The notes under the pieces are model-generated. The model had not been told where the DNA came from and searched no databases. It saw only the letters and a program-made list of their open reading frames with translations. Source: Clostridia bacterium (GTDB lineage: Bacteria > Bacillota > Clostridia > Oscillospirales > CAG-272). Taken from it: 64,000 nucleotides of DNA. Positions 30,012-37,953 of the stretch are shown here, piece by piece; position 1 is the first letter of the stretch, and each line of letters starts with the position of its first letter. Position numbers and translations under genes: made by a program. The stretch spans positions 58,255-122,254 of the forward strand of contig JAFTXX010000014.1 of NCBI GenBank assembly GCA_017461475.1, written 5' to 3'.

Positions 30012-30392
30012 GTGATATACTGTATTTTTTTATCCGTTACGGGTATTATGGGACTTTTAACGCTGATCTTTTACACATGGTACCTTGCGTGGTGTTTCTA
30101 TGACAGTTTTAGTATCCGATCGACTGCCTTGGCTCTGATCTATCCCGGTGCTTGTCTTTTTACATGCTTGGTCTATGCGTGGGGAATGGGCGCGGAGGAT
30201 GTATCTGACGTGTTAAAATGGATCACTGTAGTGATACTTGCTTTTTGTTGCGCCATTACAATTGCCGTTGCCGCTTATTTTTCAATAAAAAAATACCGCA
30301 AAGAGGGATACGCTCCCAACTATGCGGCATTCTTGGTGGTGTGTGGGTATTCGGCGATTCTTGCGGGGGGCTCTGCGTTACTTGCGTTCTGA
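30012..30392 (+). CDS. Four-span membrane protein, early operon
   Basis: 126 aa from a GTG start with AAGGAGGGG upstream. Hydrophobic spans cover most of it (MGLLTLIFYTWYLAWCF, ALALIYPGACLFTCLVYAW, WITVVILAFCCAITIAVAAY, AAFLVVCGYSAILAGGSALL). Follows the GIY-YIG gene by 11 bases. Its last 15 bases overlap the end of the leftward gene at 30378-30797. Function unknown; superinfection exclusion is possible for such early membrane proteins but unproven. Confidence 0.65.
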   Translation: MIYCIFLSVTGIMGLLTLIFYTWYLAWCFYDSFSIRSTALALIYPGACLFTCLVYAWGMGAEDVSDVLKWITVVILAFCCAITIAVAAYFSIKKYRKEGYAPNYAAFLVVCGYSAILAGGSALLAF

Positions 30393-30797
30393 CGTTCTTC
30401 TAAGAACAGAAAAATTCTCGCAAAGGGAAAGGTATGACTCTTGGAGTTGTGTGCGCAATTGCTTTGATTTATCATAGTCTCCTACACGGGAAATTACAGA
30501 GATTTGAGTATTTAAAGCTTTGATGTCATCCCATAATTCCTTGGGCGCATACATAAAGATTTCTGCGGAAGCTTCACCAAAGTCTCTCATATCGTTGTAA
30601 TCCAAGGAGAAACAATATTTACCTGCGGTTTTCAGATACCGTTCAATCACTTCGTGTTCGTGCTCGATCCTAAAGCGTTTATGATACATTTTTTGTTCGT
30701 GTTTGCATTGAATGTGCGCGGTCAAAAACGGTCCTGCAATAGAGGTTAAAAAAGCTGCGGCAGATATTACTATGGCGATCACAGGGCTGAATTCCAT
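30378..30797 (-). CDS. Leftward membrane-anchored protein, unknown
   Basis: 139 aa, opposite to its neighbours, with GGAGG 9 bases before the ATG. N-terminal transmembrane helix (FSPVIAIVISAAAFLTSIAG), then a charged, His- and Lys-rich helical cytosolic region (HEQKMYHKRFRIEHEHEVIE) with a predicted coiled coil. A lone leftward gene inside a rightward early operon is often a lysogeny-expressed (moron-like) gene. No motif points to a function. Confidence 0.65.
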   Translation of the reverse strand: MEFSPVIAIVISAAAFLTSIAGPFLTAHIQCKHEQKMYHKRFRIEHEHEVIERYLKTAGKYCFSLDYNDMRDFGEASAEIFMYAPKELWDDIKALNTQISVISRVGDYDKSKQLRTQLQESYLSLCENFSVLRRTSERK

Positions 30798-30882
30798 AAG
30801 AGTCGTCCTCCAAATTTGATTTTACTTATTTTACCACATTACAAAAATTTTGTCAATAAATTTAGAAAAGGAGATTAAAACA

Positions 30883-30981
30883 ATGAAAAAACAAGAACAC
30901 GCGCTTACGGGCGGGTGCAATCAAAAAAATTTACCAAGAAAAAACGGAGGAATGAGAAATGAACGAGTTGAAAATTTTTGA
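30883..30981 (+). CDS. Short ORF overlapping the antirepressor start
   Basis: 32 aa, ATG after AAAAGGAG, ending inside the next gene. It overlaps that gene by 23 bases and would carry its ribosome binding site (GGAGG). It may be a leader peptide that couples translation to the antirepressor, or just a chance frame. Composition is Lys/Asn/Gly-rich and not membrane-like. Confidence 0.35.
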   Translation: MKKQEHALTGGCNQKNLPRKNGGMRNERVENF

Positions 30982-31711
30982 GAACAGGGAGTTTGGAAAG
31001 ATGAGGACGATCACGGTTGACAATGAGCTGTGGTTTGTTGGAAAAGATGTGGCGGAAATACTTGGGTACAAAGATACATCTGATGCGATAAAGAAGCACG
31101 TCGAAAATGAGGACAAGCTGACTCGGCGATTTGCCGACTCAGGTCAAAACCGCGAAATGTATATAGTTAATGAAAGCGGTCTTTACAGCTTAATTCTTTC
31201 AAGTAAACTCCCGAAGGCAAAGGAGTTCAAGCATTGGGTGACATCGGAGGTCCTTCCCTCTATACGCAAGACAGGGGGGTACATAGCGGGGCAGGAGGCT
31301 ATGAGTGATGATGAGCTTATGGCGAAGGCTCTGCTTGTGGCTCAGCGTCAGATCGAGGAGCGCAACAAGCTCATTGAGACTATGCGTCCCAAGGCTCTTT
31401 TTGCCGATGCGGTGGCTACCAGCAAGACCTCTATTCTTGTGGGGGAGCTTGCCAAGATCCTCAAGCAGAACGGTGTGGATATGGGGCAGAGGCGGTTATT
31501 TGCCTGGCTCCGTGACAACGGCTTTCTGATGAAGCGCGGCTCGGACTACAATATGCCCACTCAGAGGGCTATGGAGATGAGGCTTTTTGAGATCAAGGAG
31601 ACCACGGTGAACAATCCCGACGGCTCGGTACGTGTCAACAAGACCACGAAGGTGACGGGGCGCGGGCAGAATTATTTTGTTAACAGATTTTTGGGCGTGT
31701 CTCAGGAATGA
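30959..31711 (+). CDS. Phage antirepressor (BRO-N and ANT domains)
   Basis: 250 aa. The N-terminal BRO domain, with WFVGKDVAEILGYKDTSDAI (about 22-41) and SGLYSLILSSKLPKAKEFKH (about 73-92), is followed by a C-terminal ANT domain, ELAKILKQNGVDMGQRRLF and GRGQNYFVNRFLG. Antirepressors inactivate the phage repressor or redirect transcription during induction. GGAGG is 7 bases upstream. Probably acts with the Cro-like protein in the switch to lysis; DinD carries a related BRO-like N-terminal part. Confidence 0.9.
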   Translation: MNELKIFENREFGKMRTITVDNELWFVGKDVAEILGYKDTSDAIKKHVENEDKLTRRFADSGQNREMYIVNESGLYSLILSSKLPKAKEFKHWVTSEVLPSIRKTGGYIAGQEAMSDDELMAKALLVAQRQIEERNKLIETMRPKALFADAVATSKTSILVGELAKILKQNGVDMGQRRLFAWLRDNGFLMKRGSDYNMPTQRAMEMRLFEIKETTVNNPDGSVRVNKTTKVTGRGQNYFVNRFLGVSQE

Positions 31712-31732
31712 CGCATGAAAGGAGCGACATTT

Positions 31733-31969
31733 ATGAAACGAATGGTAATAGTCATTGACGCGGAGGAGGGCTCGGAGGTCAGGCGCGAGGATGTGATAGA
31801 CACCCTCTCCGAAGTCTTTCGTCTTGACGGAGTAGACGGCGTATCGATATACGACGGGGCGGAATGGACTGTAAGCAAAAAAATACCTGTTTTTTCAGTT
31901 GAACAGGTATCGAAGCTATTTAAAAACAGGTCGGCTGAGATTACGCCGACGGGAAAGGAGAACATATGA
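31733..31969 (+). CDS. Small early protein, unknown
   Basis: 78 aa from ATG 31733 with AAAGGAG 8 bases upstream; an earlier in-frame ATG precedes that site. Alternating beta-alpha pattern (RMVIVIDAEEGSEVRREDVI, then VDGVSIYDGAEWTVS) and a basic tail. Stop overlaps the next start (ATGA). Confidence 0.65.
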   Translation: MKRMVIVIDAEEGSEVRREDVIDTLSEVFRLDGVDGVSIYDGAEWTVSKKIPVFSVEQVSKLFKNRSAEITPTGKENI

Positions 31970-32187
31970 AAAACAGCAAGACCACGGTTACGGTACAGGA
32001 GGCAGCGGAGATATTCCGCGAGGCGGGGGTGTCTATATCTCTCGACGCTCTGAAGCAGGGAATTATTCACAAGGAATTTCCATTCGGGTTGGCTATTAAG
32101 CTTACACAGTGGGTATTTATAATCTACAGAAAGCCTCTGATAGACTATCTTCGGTCTGTGGGGGCGGAAATCGTTGAGGAGGTGTAA
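31966..32187 (+). CDS. Small helix-turn-helix-like early protein
   Basis: 73 aa. TVTVQEAAEIFREAGVSISL, DALKQGIIHKEFPFGLAI and IIYRKPLIDYLRSVGAE form a pattern like excisionase/MerR-type DNA-binding helices, so it may be a DNA-binding regulator or an Xis. Overlaps the previous stop. Assignment tentative. Confidence 0.6.
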   Translation: MKNSKTTVTVQEAAEIFREAGVSISLDALKQGIIHKEFPFGLAIKLTQWVFIIYRKPLIDYLRSVGAEIVEEV

Positions 32188-32189
32188 TT

Positions 32190-32450
32190 ATGAAGGAGCT
32201 TGTGAATTTGCTCAGCGATGGTGGTTTATCTCTTGAGGCTGCCGAGAGGGCGGCAGAGATCGTTGTGTCTGACGGTTGGCGAAAGGTTCCCGTAGGTGTA
32301 TGGAAGCGTGACGGGGACTGTAAGAGCAGCACGAAGGATGTGTTCATCTGCTCAGTGTGCGGTCGGTGGCAATCGGCTAAGAAGCGGTCGGACAAAATGT
32401 TTTATATGAAGTTTTGTCCTCACTGCGGAGCGGAGATGACCACCGATTGA
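32190..32450 (+). CDS. Small zinc-ribbon early protein
   Basis: 86 aa; GAGGAGG before the ATG. CSVC (about 54-57) and CPHC (about 78-81) make a treble-clef or ribbon-type zinc site; the N-terminal part is a short helical hairpin with LLSDGGLSLEAAERAAEIVV. Common in early regions of clostridial phages, function unknown. Confidence 0.7.
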   Translation: MKELVNLLSDGGLSLEAAERAAEIVVSDGWRKVPVGVWKRDGDCKSSTKDVFICSVCGRWQSAKKRSDKMFYMKFCPHCGAEMTTD

Positions 32451-32460
32451 AAAAAGAAAA

Positions 32461-32490
32461 GCTCACAGGTCGCAGCAACGATCTGTGAGC
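32461..32490. other. Stable hairpin without T run
   Basis: GCTCACAGGTCG-cagcaa-CGATCTGTGAGC, a 12-bp stem with one G-T pair and a six-base loop, in the 120-base gap after the zinc-ribbon gene. No T run on either strand, so it is more likely a processing or attenuation site than a classical terminator. Confidence 0.55.
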
Positions 32491-32572
32491 AAGGGGGTGT
32501 TGAATTTTCGACAATTCCACGCCCTTATTATATCACAAACGTTTAAAAAAATCAATAGGGGGAATGAAAATT

Positions 32573-32818
32573 ATGGACTTAAATGAACTCAGAAGCGCCT
32601 TGGAGACGAAACGGACGGTTTTGTGGCGGGGACGGATGGACTATGAGAGTGCCATCGGAAGCGTGACGGCGATAATCACTCGCCACGAGAATGAGGCGGA
32701 TGTGGTCTCTGCCGAGCTGACGGGCTACGGCTCGCGGCGAAGCGTGATGATATGCCGCCCCGAGGATCTTGAATTTTGGAATGCCGCAACAAGTTCGGCG
32801 GTGAAGGGAGGAGTATAA
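32573..32818 (+). CDS. Small early protein, unknown
   Basis: 81 aa from ATG 32573, chosen over the ATG 9 bases earlier because AGGGGG is better spaced to it. Beta-rich (VLWRGRMDYESAIGSVTAII, then GYGSRRSVMICRPEDLEF). No family recognised. Confidence 0.6.
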   Translation: MDLNELRSALETKRTVLWRGRMDYESAIGSVTAIITRHENEADVVSAELTGYGSRRSVMICRPEDLEFWNAATSSAVKGGV

Positions 32819-32819
32819 A

Positions 32820-32963
32820 ATGAAACACATATTTAAAAAGCTATTCGACGCGGTGGTGTTTCCGTTCATCGCGCTGGCGGTACATATTGACGAGAGCCGA
32901 CGTGCCAATGAGGACGGCTCGTGGGACAAGTATTTTGAAAAGAAAAACGGAGGCGCAAAATGA
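32820..32963 (+). CDS. Short early ORF, 47 aa
   Basis: Overlooked by size. GGGAGGAG precedes the ATG and the stop overlaps the next start (ATGA). Helical N-terminus (KHIFKKLFDAVVFPFIALAV) then a charged tail. The tight packing argues it is translated; function unknown. Confidence 0.6.
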   Translation: MKHIFKKLFDAVVFPFIALAVHIDESRRANEDGSWDKYFEKKNGGAK

Positions 32964-33109
32964 GTTACAGTATATGCCGCGGCGGCGGAAAGATGTGTGA
33001 CGGCTGCATGAGGTGCTATGACCGTTTTGATGATGACGAGGAATATGTCGACCTCTATGAGGACGAGGAGGACGAAGAGGATGAGGAGGATGAGGGATAT
33101 GATCAATGA
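32960..33109 (+). CDS. Short Cys-rich, acidic early protein, 49 aa
   Basis: Cys6, Cys13, Cys16 and Cys19 (CRGGGKMCDGCMRC) could bind one zinc; the second half is almost all Asp and Glu, DNA-mimic-like. Starts in ATGA overlap and runs 11 bases into the YqaJ gene. Too short for routine calling, but spacing and composition look real. Confidence 0.6.
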   Translation: MSYSICRGGGKMCDGCMRCYDRFDDDEEYVDLYEDEEDEEDEEDEGYDQ

Positions 33110-34034
33110 GATCGCATACCACAGCAAGGAAGAGTGGCTGGCACTGCGCAAGATGATGGGCATAGGCGGCTCGGATGCGGGGGCGGTGGTCGGCTTAAAT
33201 CCCTACAAGAGCGCCTATTCGCTTTGGGCTGAAAAGACGGGGCGTGTGGCTGAATTCGAGGGCAATCTTACCACCGAGGTGGGCTCTTATCTTGAGGAGT
33301 TTGTGGCGAAGCTCTTTGAGAGAGAGACCGGGAAGCGGGTGAGGCGGAAGAACAGGATGCTTGTCAATTCCGACTATCCCTTTGCATTCGCCGACGTGGA
33401 CAGGCTTGTGGTTGGGGAGAGGGCTCTTCTGGAGATTAAGACTACAAACTCCATACCTCTTATGAAGAAGGTGCGACAGGGCGAGTTCCCCGAGCAGTAT
33501 TATGCTCAATGCGTTCACTATCTTGCGGTAAGTGGCTTGGAGAAAGCATATCTTGCCGTTCTTATCGGTTGCAGAGACTTTCGGATCTTCGAGCTCGAAC
33601 GTGATGAGGGGGAGATCTCCGCTCTTATGGAGGCGGAGAGGAGCTTTTGGTTTGACAACGTCAAGGCTGACGCTCCACCGCCTGCTGACGGCTCTATCTC
33701 CACCTCGGAGACGGTGACGGCTCTATATCCTGAGTCGAATGACGAGACGGTAAGCCTTGTGGCTTATGAGGCTGATCTGCGGCAGTATATGACCTATACC
33801 GCCCTTATCAAGAGCGCTGAGAAGCAGAGAGACGAGGCAGCGGGCAGGATCAAGGCGTTTATGAAAATGTCGGGGAAGGGTGAAGCGTCGGGCTTTCGCG
33901 TATCCTTTGCGAGCTCTGAGCGCAGGTCCTTTGACGCGAAGCTCTTTGCTGCCGAGCATCCTCATATGGATCTTACGAAATACTACAAAAATTCAACCTA
34001 TCGCACCTTTAAGGTGATAGAAGTAAATATATAA
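33099..34034 (+). CDS. YqaJ-family viral recombinase exonuclease
   Basis: 311 aa from ATG 33099; a longer frame extends into the upstream acidic ORF. Hallmarks of the YqaJ/lambda-exonuclease family: GIGGSDAGAVVGLNPYKSAY (about 20-39), ETGKRVRRKNRM, FAFADVDRLV with Asp, LLEIKTTNS with the Glu-x-Lys nuclease pair (about 113-121) and QYYAQCVHYLAVSG. It should chew DNA ends 5'-3' to expose single strands for RecT, encoded next. The pair provides phage homologous recombination. Confidence 0.93.
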   Translation: MINEIAYHSKEEWLALRKMMGIGGSDAGAVVGLNPYKSAYSLWAEKTGRVAEFEGNLTTEVGSYLEEFVAKLFERETGKRVRRKNRMLVNSDYPFAFADVDRLVVGERALLEIKTTNSIPLMKKVRQGEFPEQYYAQCVHYLAVSGLEKAYLAVLIGCRDFRIFELERDEGEISALMEAERSFWFDNVKADAPPPADGSISTSETVTALYPESNDETVSLVAYEADLRQYMTYTALIKSAEKQRDEAAGRIKAFMKMSGKGEASGFRVSFASSERRSFDAKLFAAEHPHMDLTKYYKNSTYRTFKVIEVNI

Positions 34035-34049
34035 GGAGATATAAAAATT

Positions 34050-34853
34050 ATGGCAAACACAATTCAGAACAAGGTATCGGCTGTCAATCAGAACGGCGAA
34101 AAGAAAACGATGCAGATGTACATAAAGGCGATGGAGGGTGAGATAAAAAAAGCTCTGCCGTCGGTGATCACGCCTGAGAGGTTTACAAGAATGGTTCTCT
34201 CGGCAATATCCACAAATCCCAAGCTCGCCTCCTGTACGCCTGCCTCGTTTCTTGGGGCGATGATGTCGGCAGCTCAGCTCGGTCTTGAGCCGAACACGCC
34301 TCTCGGGCAGGCGTATCTGATACCCTACAAGAACAAGGGTAGAGACGAGGTTCAGTTCCAACTCGGATATAAAGGTCTTATCGATCTTGCGTATAGAAGT
34401 GGCGAGGTGGAGCTTGTGCAGGCTCATATCGTCTATGAGAACGACACGTTTGAGTGCGAATATGGACTTGAGCCGCGGCTTGTACACAAGCCTGCCGACA
34501 GCGACAGAGGAGAGCCTATGCGGGTGTACGCTATGTTCAAGACCAAGAGCGGTGGCTACGGCTTTGAGGTGATGAGCATGGACGACGTTCGCCGTCACGC
34601 AGAAAAGTATAGCCAAGCCTACAAGTCGGGTTTCTCTCCTTGGAAAACGAATTTTGAGGAGATGGCAAAAAAGACTGTGCTTAAACGGGTACTTAAATAC
34701 GCGCCTCTCAAGTCGGATTTTGTGAGGGCGGTCGTGCAGGACGAGAGCATCAAGAACGAAATTTCCGATGATATGTACGAGGTACAGAGCGAGACCGTAT
34801 TTGAGGCGGAATACACCGAGGCGGACGAGGAGACAGGCGAGGTGATCGAATGA
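34050..34853 (+). CDS. recT: RecT single-strand annealing recombinase
   Basis: 267 aa. RecT family signature: SCTPASFLGAMMSAAQLGLE and PNTPLGQAYLIPYKNKG (about 61-98), QLGYKGLIDLAYRSGEV (about 106-122), ending MAKKTVLKRVLKYAPL (about 215-230). Anneals complementary strands exposed by the YqaJ nuclease. Acidic C-terminal tail. Translationally coupled to ssb by ATGA. Confidence 0.97.
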   Translation: MANTIQNKVSAVNQNGEKKTMQMYIKAMEGEIKKALPSVITPERFTRMVLSAISTNPKLASCTPASFLGAMMSAAQLGLEPNTPLGQAYLIPYKNKGRDEVQFQLGYKGLIDLAYRSGEVELVQAHIVYENDTFECEYGLEPRLVHKPADSDRGEPMRVYAMFKTKSGGYGFEVMSMDDVRRHAEKYSQAYKSGFSPWKTNFEEMAKKTVLKRVLKYAPLKSDFVRAVVQDESIKNEISDDMYEVQSETVFEAEYTEADEETGEVIE

Positions 34854-35302
34854 GCAATCTTAATATAAACAAGGTCGTTCTCGGCGGTCATCTTACAGCC
34901 GATGTGGAGCTGAAGCAGACACCGAGCGGCGTTTCGGTATGTCAATTTTCGATTGCGGTAAATCGCAGATTTTCAAGGGATGGAGAGCGGCAGACCGATT
35001 TTATAACCTGTCAGGCGTGGCGTCAGACGGCTGAATTTATCGCAAGATATTTTCGCAAGGGCTCGGCGCTCTGCGTGTGCGGCAGTATACAGACGAGGTC
35101 GTGGACAGACAGCGGGGGACAGAAGCGCTACGCGACGGAGATAGTTGTGGACGAGGCGTATTTTGTTGACAGCAGGAGTGACGGACAAGGAGCGGCAGAT
35201 ACCAATACTTACATACCCGACGCATACGCTGCCCCCGGATTTGCGGGAGCGGATAAACCGAGCTTTGAGACAATGTCGGCAGACGATGATCTGCCGTTTT
35301 AG
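34850..35302 (+). CDS. ssb: Single-stranded DNA-binding protein
   Basis: 150 aa. OB-fold start (INKVVLGGHLTADVELKQTP, CQFSIAVNRRFS, FITCQAWRQTAEFIARYF) and the terminal DDDLPF tail used by bacterial SSBs to dock partner proteins. Covers and protects ssDNA in replication and in the RecT reaction. Glycine-rich linker about 107-135. Confidence 0.97.
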   Translation: MSNLNINKVVLGGHLTADVELKQTPSGVSVCQFSIAVNRRFSRDGERQTDFITCQAWRQTAEFIARYFRKGSALCVCGSIQTRSWTDSGGQKRYATEIVVDEAYFVDSRSDGQGAADTNTYIPDAYAAPGFAGADKPSFETMSADDDLPF

Positions 35303-35315
35303 AGAGGGAGTATAG

Positions 35316-36113
35316 ATGAACTCTATATTAAATTACCCCGGAGCTAAATGGGGTATGGCTTCAAAGATCGTAGAGCTTATGCCGCCTCACAGATCATACC
35401 TTGAGCCGTTTTTTGGCTCGGGCGCGGTATTGTTTAACAAATCTCCCTCAGCAATAGAAACCGTTAATGATATAGACGGTGATATCGTTAATTTCTTTCG
35501 GGTGGTAAGAGAATCCCCGGAAGAGCTTGCCGAGGCTATCGCTTTAACTCCGTATGCTCGTGATGTTTTTGATGACGCTCACGATGATCGAGGGGCTTCG
35601 CCTTTTGACAGGGCTTATCGTTTTGCCATTAGATCACGTATGGGACACGGCTTCAAAACCTATCAAAAAACAGGATTCAAGATAGACGTATACGCACGTG
35701 AGAGAAGCTATTGTGTAAGTATGTGGAATAAAATGCCACAGGATATTTTGAGAGCTGCCGAGCGCCTTAAGGATGTTCAGATTGAAAATCGTCCTGCGCT
35801 GGATCTTATAAAAAAATTCAATTATGATAATGTTCTGATCTATGCGGATCCTCCGTATCTTCTCGAAACGAGGGGCGGCAAACAATATAAACACGAGATG
35901 GACGAGCAGGATCATCTTGACCTGCTGGCCGCATTAGTTAAATTTAAGGGATATGTAATAATTAGCGGATATCAATCCGAAATGTACGATAGGGAGCTGA
36001 GGGGGTGGAACAAGTTATTGTTTAAGTCTTATAATCAGAACAACGAACCACGCACCGAGGTCTTGTGGTTTAATTTCGATTCGTTGTCTGTGTTTGACTA
36101 TGAAAGATTATGA
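35316..36113 (+). CDS. Dam-type DNA adenine methyltransferase
   Basis: 265 aa. N-terminal LNYPGAKWGMASKIVELMPP, SAM-binding YLEPFFGSGAVLFN (about 29-42), and catalytic motif DPPY at about 173-176 (YADPPYLLE) identify a D12-class N6-adenine methylase. It may protect phage DNA from host restriction or time replication and packaging. No partner endonuclease is adjacent. Recognition site cannot be read from the sequence. Confidence 0.93.
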   Translation: MNSILNYPGAKWGMASKIVELMPPHRSYLEPFFGSGAVLFNKSPSAIETVNDIDGDIVNFFRVVRESPEELAEAIALTPYARDVFDDAHDDRGASPFDRAYRFAIRSRMGHGFKTYQKTGFKIDVYARERSYCVSMWNKMPQDILRAAERLKDVQIENRPALDLIKKFNYDNVLIYADPPYLLETRGGKQYKHEMDEQDHLDLLAALVKFKGYVIISGYQSEMYDRELRGWNKLLFKSYNQNNEPRTEVLWFNFDSLSVFDYERL

Positions 36114-36124
36114 GGTAACACATA

Positions 36125-36904
36125 ATGGCAGAAAAACGAATGTTTTCAAAGACGATCATCAGCTGTGACGACTTCACCGAGCTGCCTTTTTCCACGCAGG
36201 CGCTCTACTTCCATTTGTCTATGGAGGCGGATGACGATGGGTTCGTCAACAACTCGAAGAAGATAATGAGGACCATACGCGTGACCAAAAAGGATATGGA
36301 CAGGCTTGTGGCAAAGGGCTACATCATCCCCTTCGACAGCGGTGTATATGCCATCAGGCATTGGCGGATAAACAACTACATAAGGAAGGACAGATACACT
36401 CCCACTATCTATCTGCGTGAGATGGAACAGCTCGAGGTCGACGGCAGCGGAGCATACAAGGAGCGGTTACCTATTGGTGTACCAAACGGTGCACCGTCTT
36501 GTAACCGCTTGGGAGCACAGAAGAGAATAGAAGAGAGTAGTATAGAGCAGTGTAGAGAGAGAGACGCGCGCGCGCCCGCGAGGGTGGAGGAGCCCATACC
36601 CCAAGAGGAGCCCATACCCGAGGAAAGGTCTATAATCGGGAAGAGTCCTTGCGGGGAGTTCGGCAACGTGTATCTGACCGAGGCTGAGAGAAGCGCTCTT
36701 GACGGGCGATACGGCGCGTCGCTGGCAGAGGCGCTTATTGATAATCTCTCGCGGCGCATCAAGTCAAAGGGCTATCGGTATGAGGACCACTATGCTACCA
36801 TCCTCGATTGGGCGGCGAAGGACGGTGTGAAAACATCATCGGAGAAGTCCTATGACACGGATGAGTTCTTCCAAGCGGCGGTGCAGAGGAGCTTGGAGGA
36901 ATGA
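36125..36904 (+). CDS. Replisome organizer (DnaD-like replication protein)
   Basis: 259 aa. N-terminal winged-helix-like part (RMFSKTIISCDDFTELPFST, QALYFHLSMEADDDGFV, then KYTPTIY-type end of the domain) as in phage replication organisers; a disordered, Pro/Glu-rich linker (about 145-175); and a C-terminal helical region (LIDNLSRRIKSKGYRYEDHY, about 200-219) of the DnaD/DnaB2 kind. It should load helicase at the phage origin. The linker DNA carries an inverted repeat (36463-36508), the customary place for such an origin. No phage helicase or polymerase follows, so host machinery must be used. Confidence 0.8.
   Translation: MAEKRMFSKTIISCDDFTELPFSTQALYFHLSMEADDDGFVNNSKKIMRTIRVTKKDMDRLVAKGYIIPFDSGVYAIRHWRINNYIRKDRYTPTIYLREMEQLEVDGSGAYKERLPIGVPNGAPSCNRLGAQKRIEESSIEQCRERDARAPARVEEPIPQEEPIPEERSIIGKSPCGEFGNVYLTEAERSALDGRYGASLAEALIDNLSRRIKSKGYRYEDHYATILDWAAKDGVKTSSEKSYDTDEFFQAAVQRSLEE
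36463..36508. other. Candidate replication origin inside the replisome-organizer gene
   Basis: Outer arms GCGGTTAC (36463-36470) and GTAACCGC (36501-36508) are a perfect inverted repeat; between them are two copies of GGTGYACC (36476-36483 and 36488-36495) in direct orientation. Many temperate phages keep iterons in the linker coding region of this gene. No experimental support. Confidence 0.5.
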
Positions 36905-36930
36905 GGAGCGAAGATGAAAGGAGAAACGAT

Positions 36931-37176
36931 ATGATCGAGGATCGTGTTTTGACTCAGCCAACGGTTGCGCCGTTTGAATGGATCTCTGTATCTCACGCTC
37001 TTCCAAAGGAAAAGGGGCGATACCTTGTTATTGACAACGGTGGCTATGATCTTGCGTGGTTTGATCCCGAACGAAAGACTTTTTCTACTGACAGCAGCGG
37101 TGCAAGGATCGGTATCAACAGGAGTGTAAGCCATTGGATGCTCCTGCCGAAACGACCTGCGGAGGTGTTGATGTGA
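36931..37176 (+). CDS. DUF551-like small protein
   Basis: 81 aa from ATG 36931 with GAAAGGAG 7 bases upstream; the ATG at 36901 overlaps the preceding stop but lacks a site. FEWISVSHALPKEKGRYLVI (about 15-34) and SVSHWMLLPKRP near the end match the DUF551 pattern (W-x-S-x-x-x-x-LP ... HWMPLP). Common in phage early regions; function unknown. Confidence 0.75.
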   Translation: MIEDRVLTQPTVAPFEWISVSHALPKEKGRYLVIDNGGYDLAWFDPERKTFSTDSSGARIGINRSVSHWMLLPKRPAEVLM

Positions 37177-37349
37177 GCAAAGAAAAACAGCTTGAAAATG
37201 CTCTGAACGAGCTTATAGCCGAAGCGGCGAGTGGCGGCGGGCACGTCTATATCGTTGACAAGCGACAGAACACTTTCGCCTTGAAGCTGACAGAGCCTAT
37301 CAGGATACAATTCTATGGCGGATACAAGGGGGAGTGTAATGCAGAGTAA
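37173..37349 (+). CDS. Small early protein, unknown
   Basis: 58 aa from a GTG start that overlaps the previous stop (ATGTGA), after GGAGG. Helix then beta hairpin (KQLENALNELIAEAASGGGH, VYIVDKRQNTFALKL). Overlaps the next gene by 11 bases. Confidence 0.55.
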   Translation: MSKEKQLENALNELIAEAASGGGHVYIVDKRQNTFALKLTEPIRIQFYGGYKGECNAE

Positions 37350-37704
37350 ATATCACAGTCGGAAGGTCACAACGAACGGTGTTACCTTCGACAGCGCAAA
37401 AGAGGCGAAGAGGTACGGGGAGCTGCTTCTGCTTGAGAAGGCGGGGGCGATCTCCGACCTTCGGCGGCAGGTCGAATTTGTCTTGATCCCCGCGCAACGT
37501 GAGCCTGACATACCGGGAAAACACGGCGGTATCGTCAAAAGAGGAAAGACCATAGAGCGTAAAGTATCGTATATAGCAGACTTTACATACACAGAGAACG
37601 GAAAGCAGATAGTGGAAGATGTCAAGGGATTTCGGACGCCTGAATATAAGATCAAGAAAAAAATGATGTTGTATTTTCACGGCATCAGGATAAGGGAGGT
37701 ATAG
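37339..37704 (+). CDS. DUF1064-family nuclease-like protein
   Basis: 121 aa from ATG 37339 with GGGGGAG upstream. SKYHSRKVTTNGVTFDSAKE (about 3-22), DLRRQVEFVLIPAQRE, then YIADFTYTENGKQIVEDVKG (about 82-101) are characteristic of DUF1064 phage proteins, which resemble restriction-endonuclease-fold nucleases (D/E-x-K core in IADFTY and VEDVKG). It may act as a resolvase or recombination nuclease in the YqaJ-RecT-SSB module; activity is inferred. Confidence 0.85.
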   Translation: MQSKYHSRKVTTNGVTFDSAKEAKRYGELLLLEKAGAISDLRRQVEFVLIPAQREPDIPGKHGGIVKRGKTIERKVSYIADFTYTENGKQIVEDVKGFRTPEYKIKKKMMLYFHGIRIREV

Positions 37705-37707
37705 GCG

Positions 37708-37929
37708 ATGGGGAAGGAGCTTGATTACATTTTCCCCGAACGCAAATGCGCGAGATGCGGAAGGCTTTTTCTTGCGGCTCCGCAACACGCCTTGAAGCTC
37801 AAAGTGGGCGGAGAGCGGACGGTTTGGTTTTGCAAACCGTCCTGCTTATTAGGCTACAGCAAAGATAGGGAAGATCGGAAAACAAAAGGGAAACGCATTT
37901 GCGTTCAAAAAAACGATATAAAAGCGTAA
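37708..37929 (+). CDS. Small zinc-binding protein before the late promoter
   Basis: 73 aa, GGAGGTATAGG before the ATG. CARC (about 14-17) and CKPSC (about 43-47) with basic flanks and a Lys-rich tail suggest a zinc-finger DNA- or RNA-binding protein. One of two cysteine-rich small proteins just before the late promoter, so a candidate late regulator. Confidence 0.6.
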   Translation: MGKELDYIFPERKCARCGRLFLAAPQHALKLKVGGERTVWFCKPSCLLGYSKDREDRKTKGKRICVQKNDIKA

Positions 37930-37953
37930 AAACGTTTAGAAAGGGGGCGAGTT

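Noticed and set aside
33041-33110. Longer start for the YqaJ gene (33018)
   Set aside because: The extra residues are the out-of-frame image of the acidic 49-aa gene; the ATG at 33099 begins the conserved domain.
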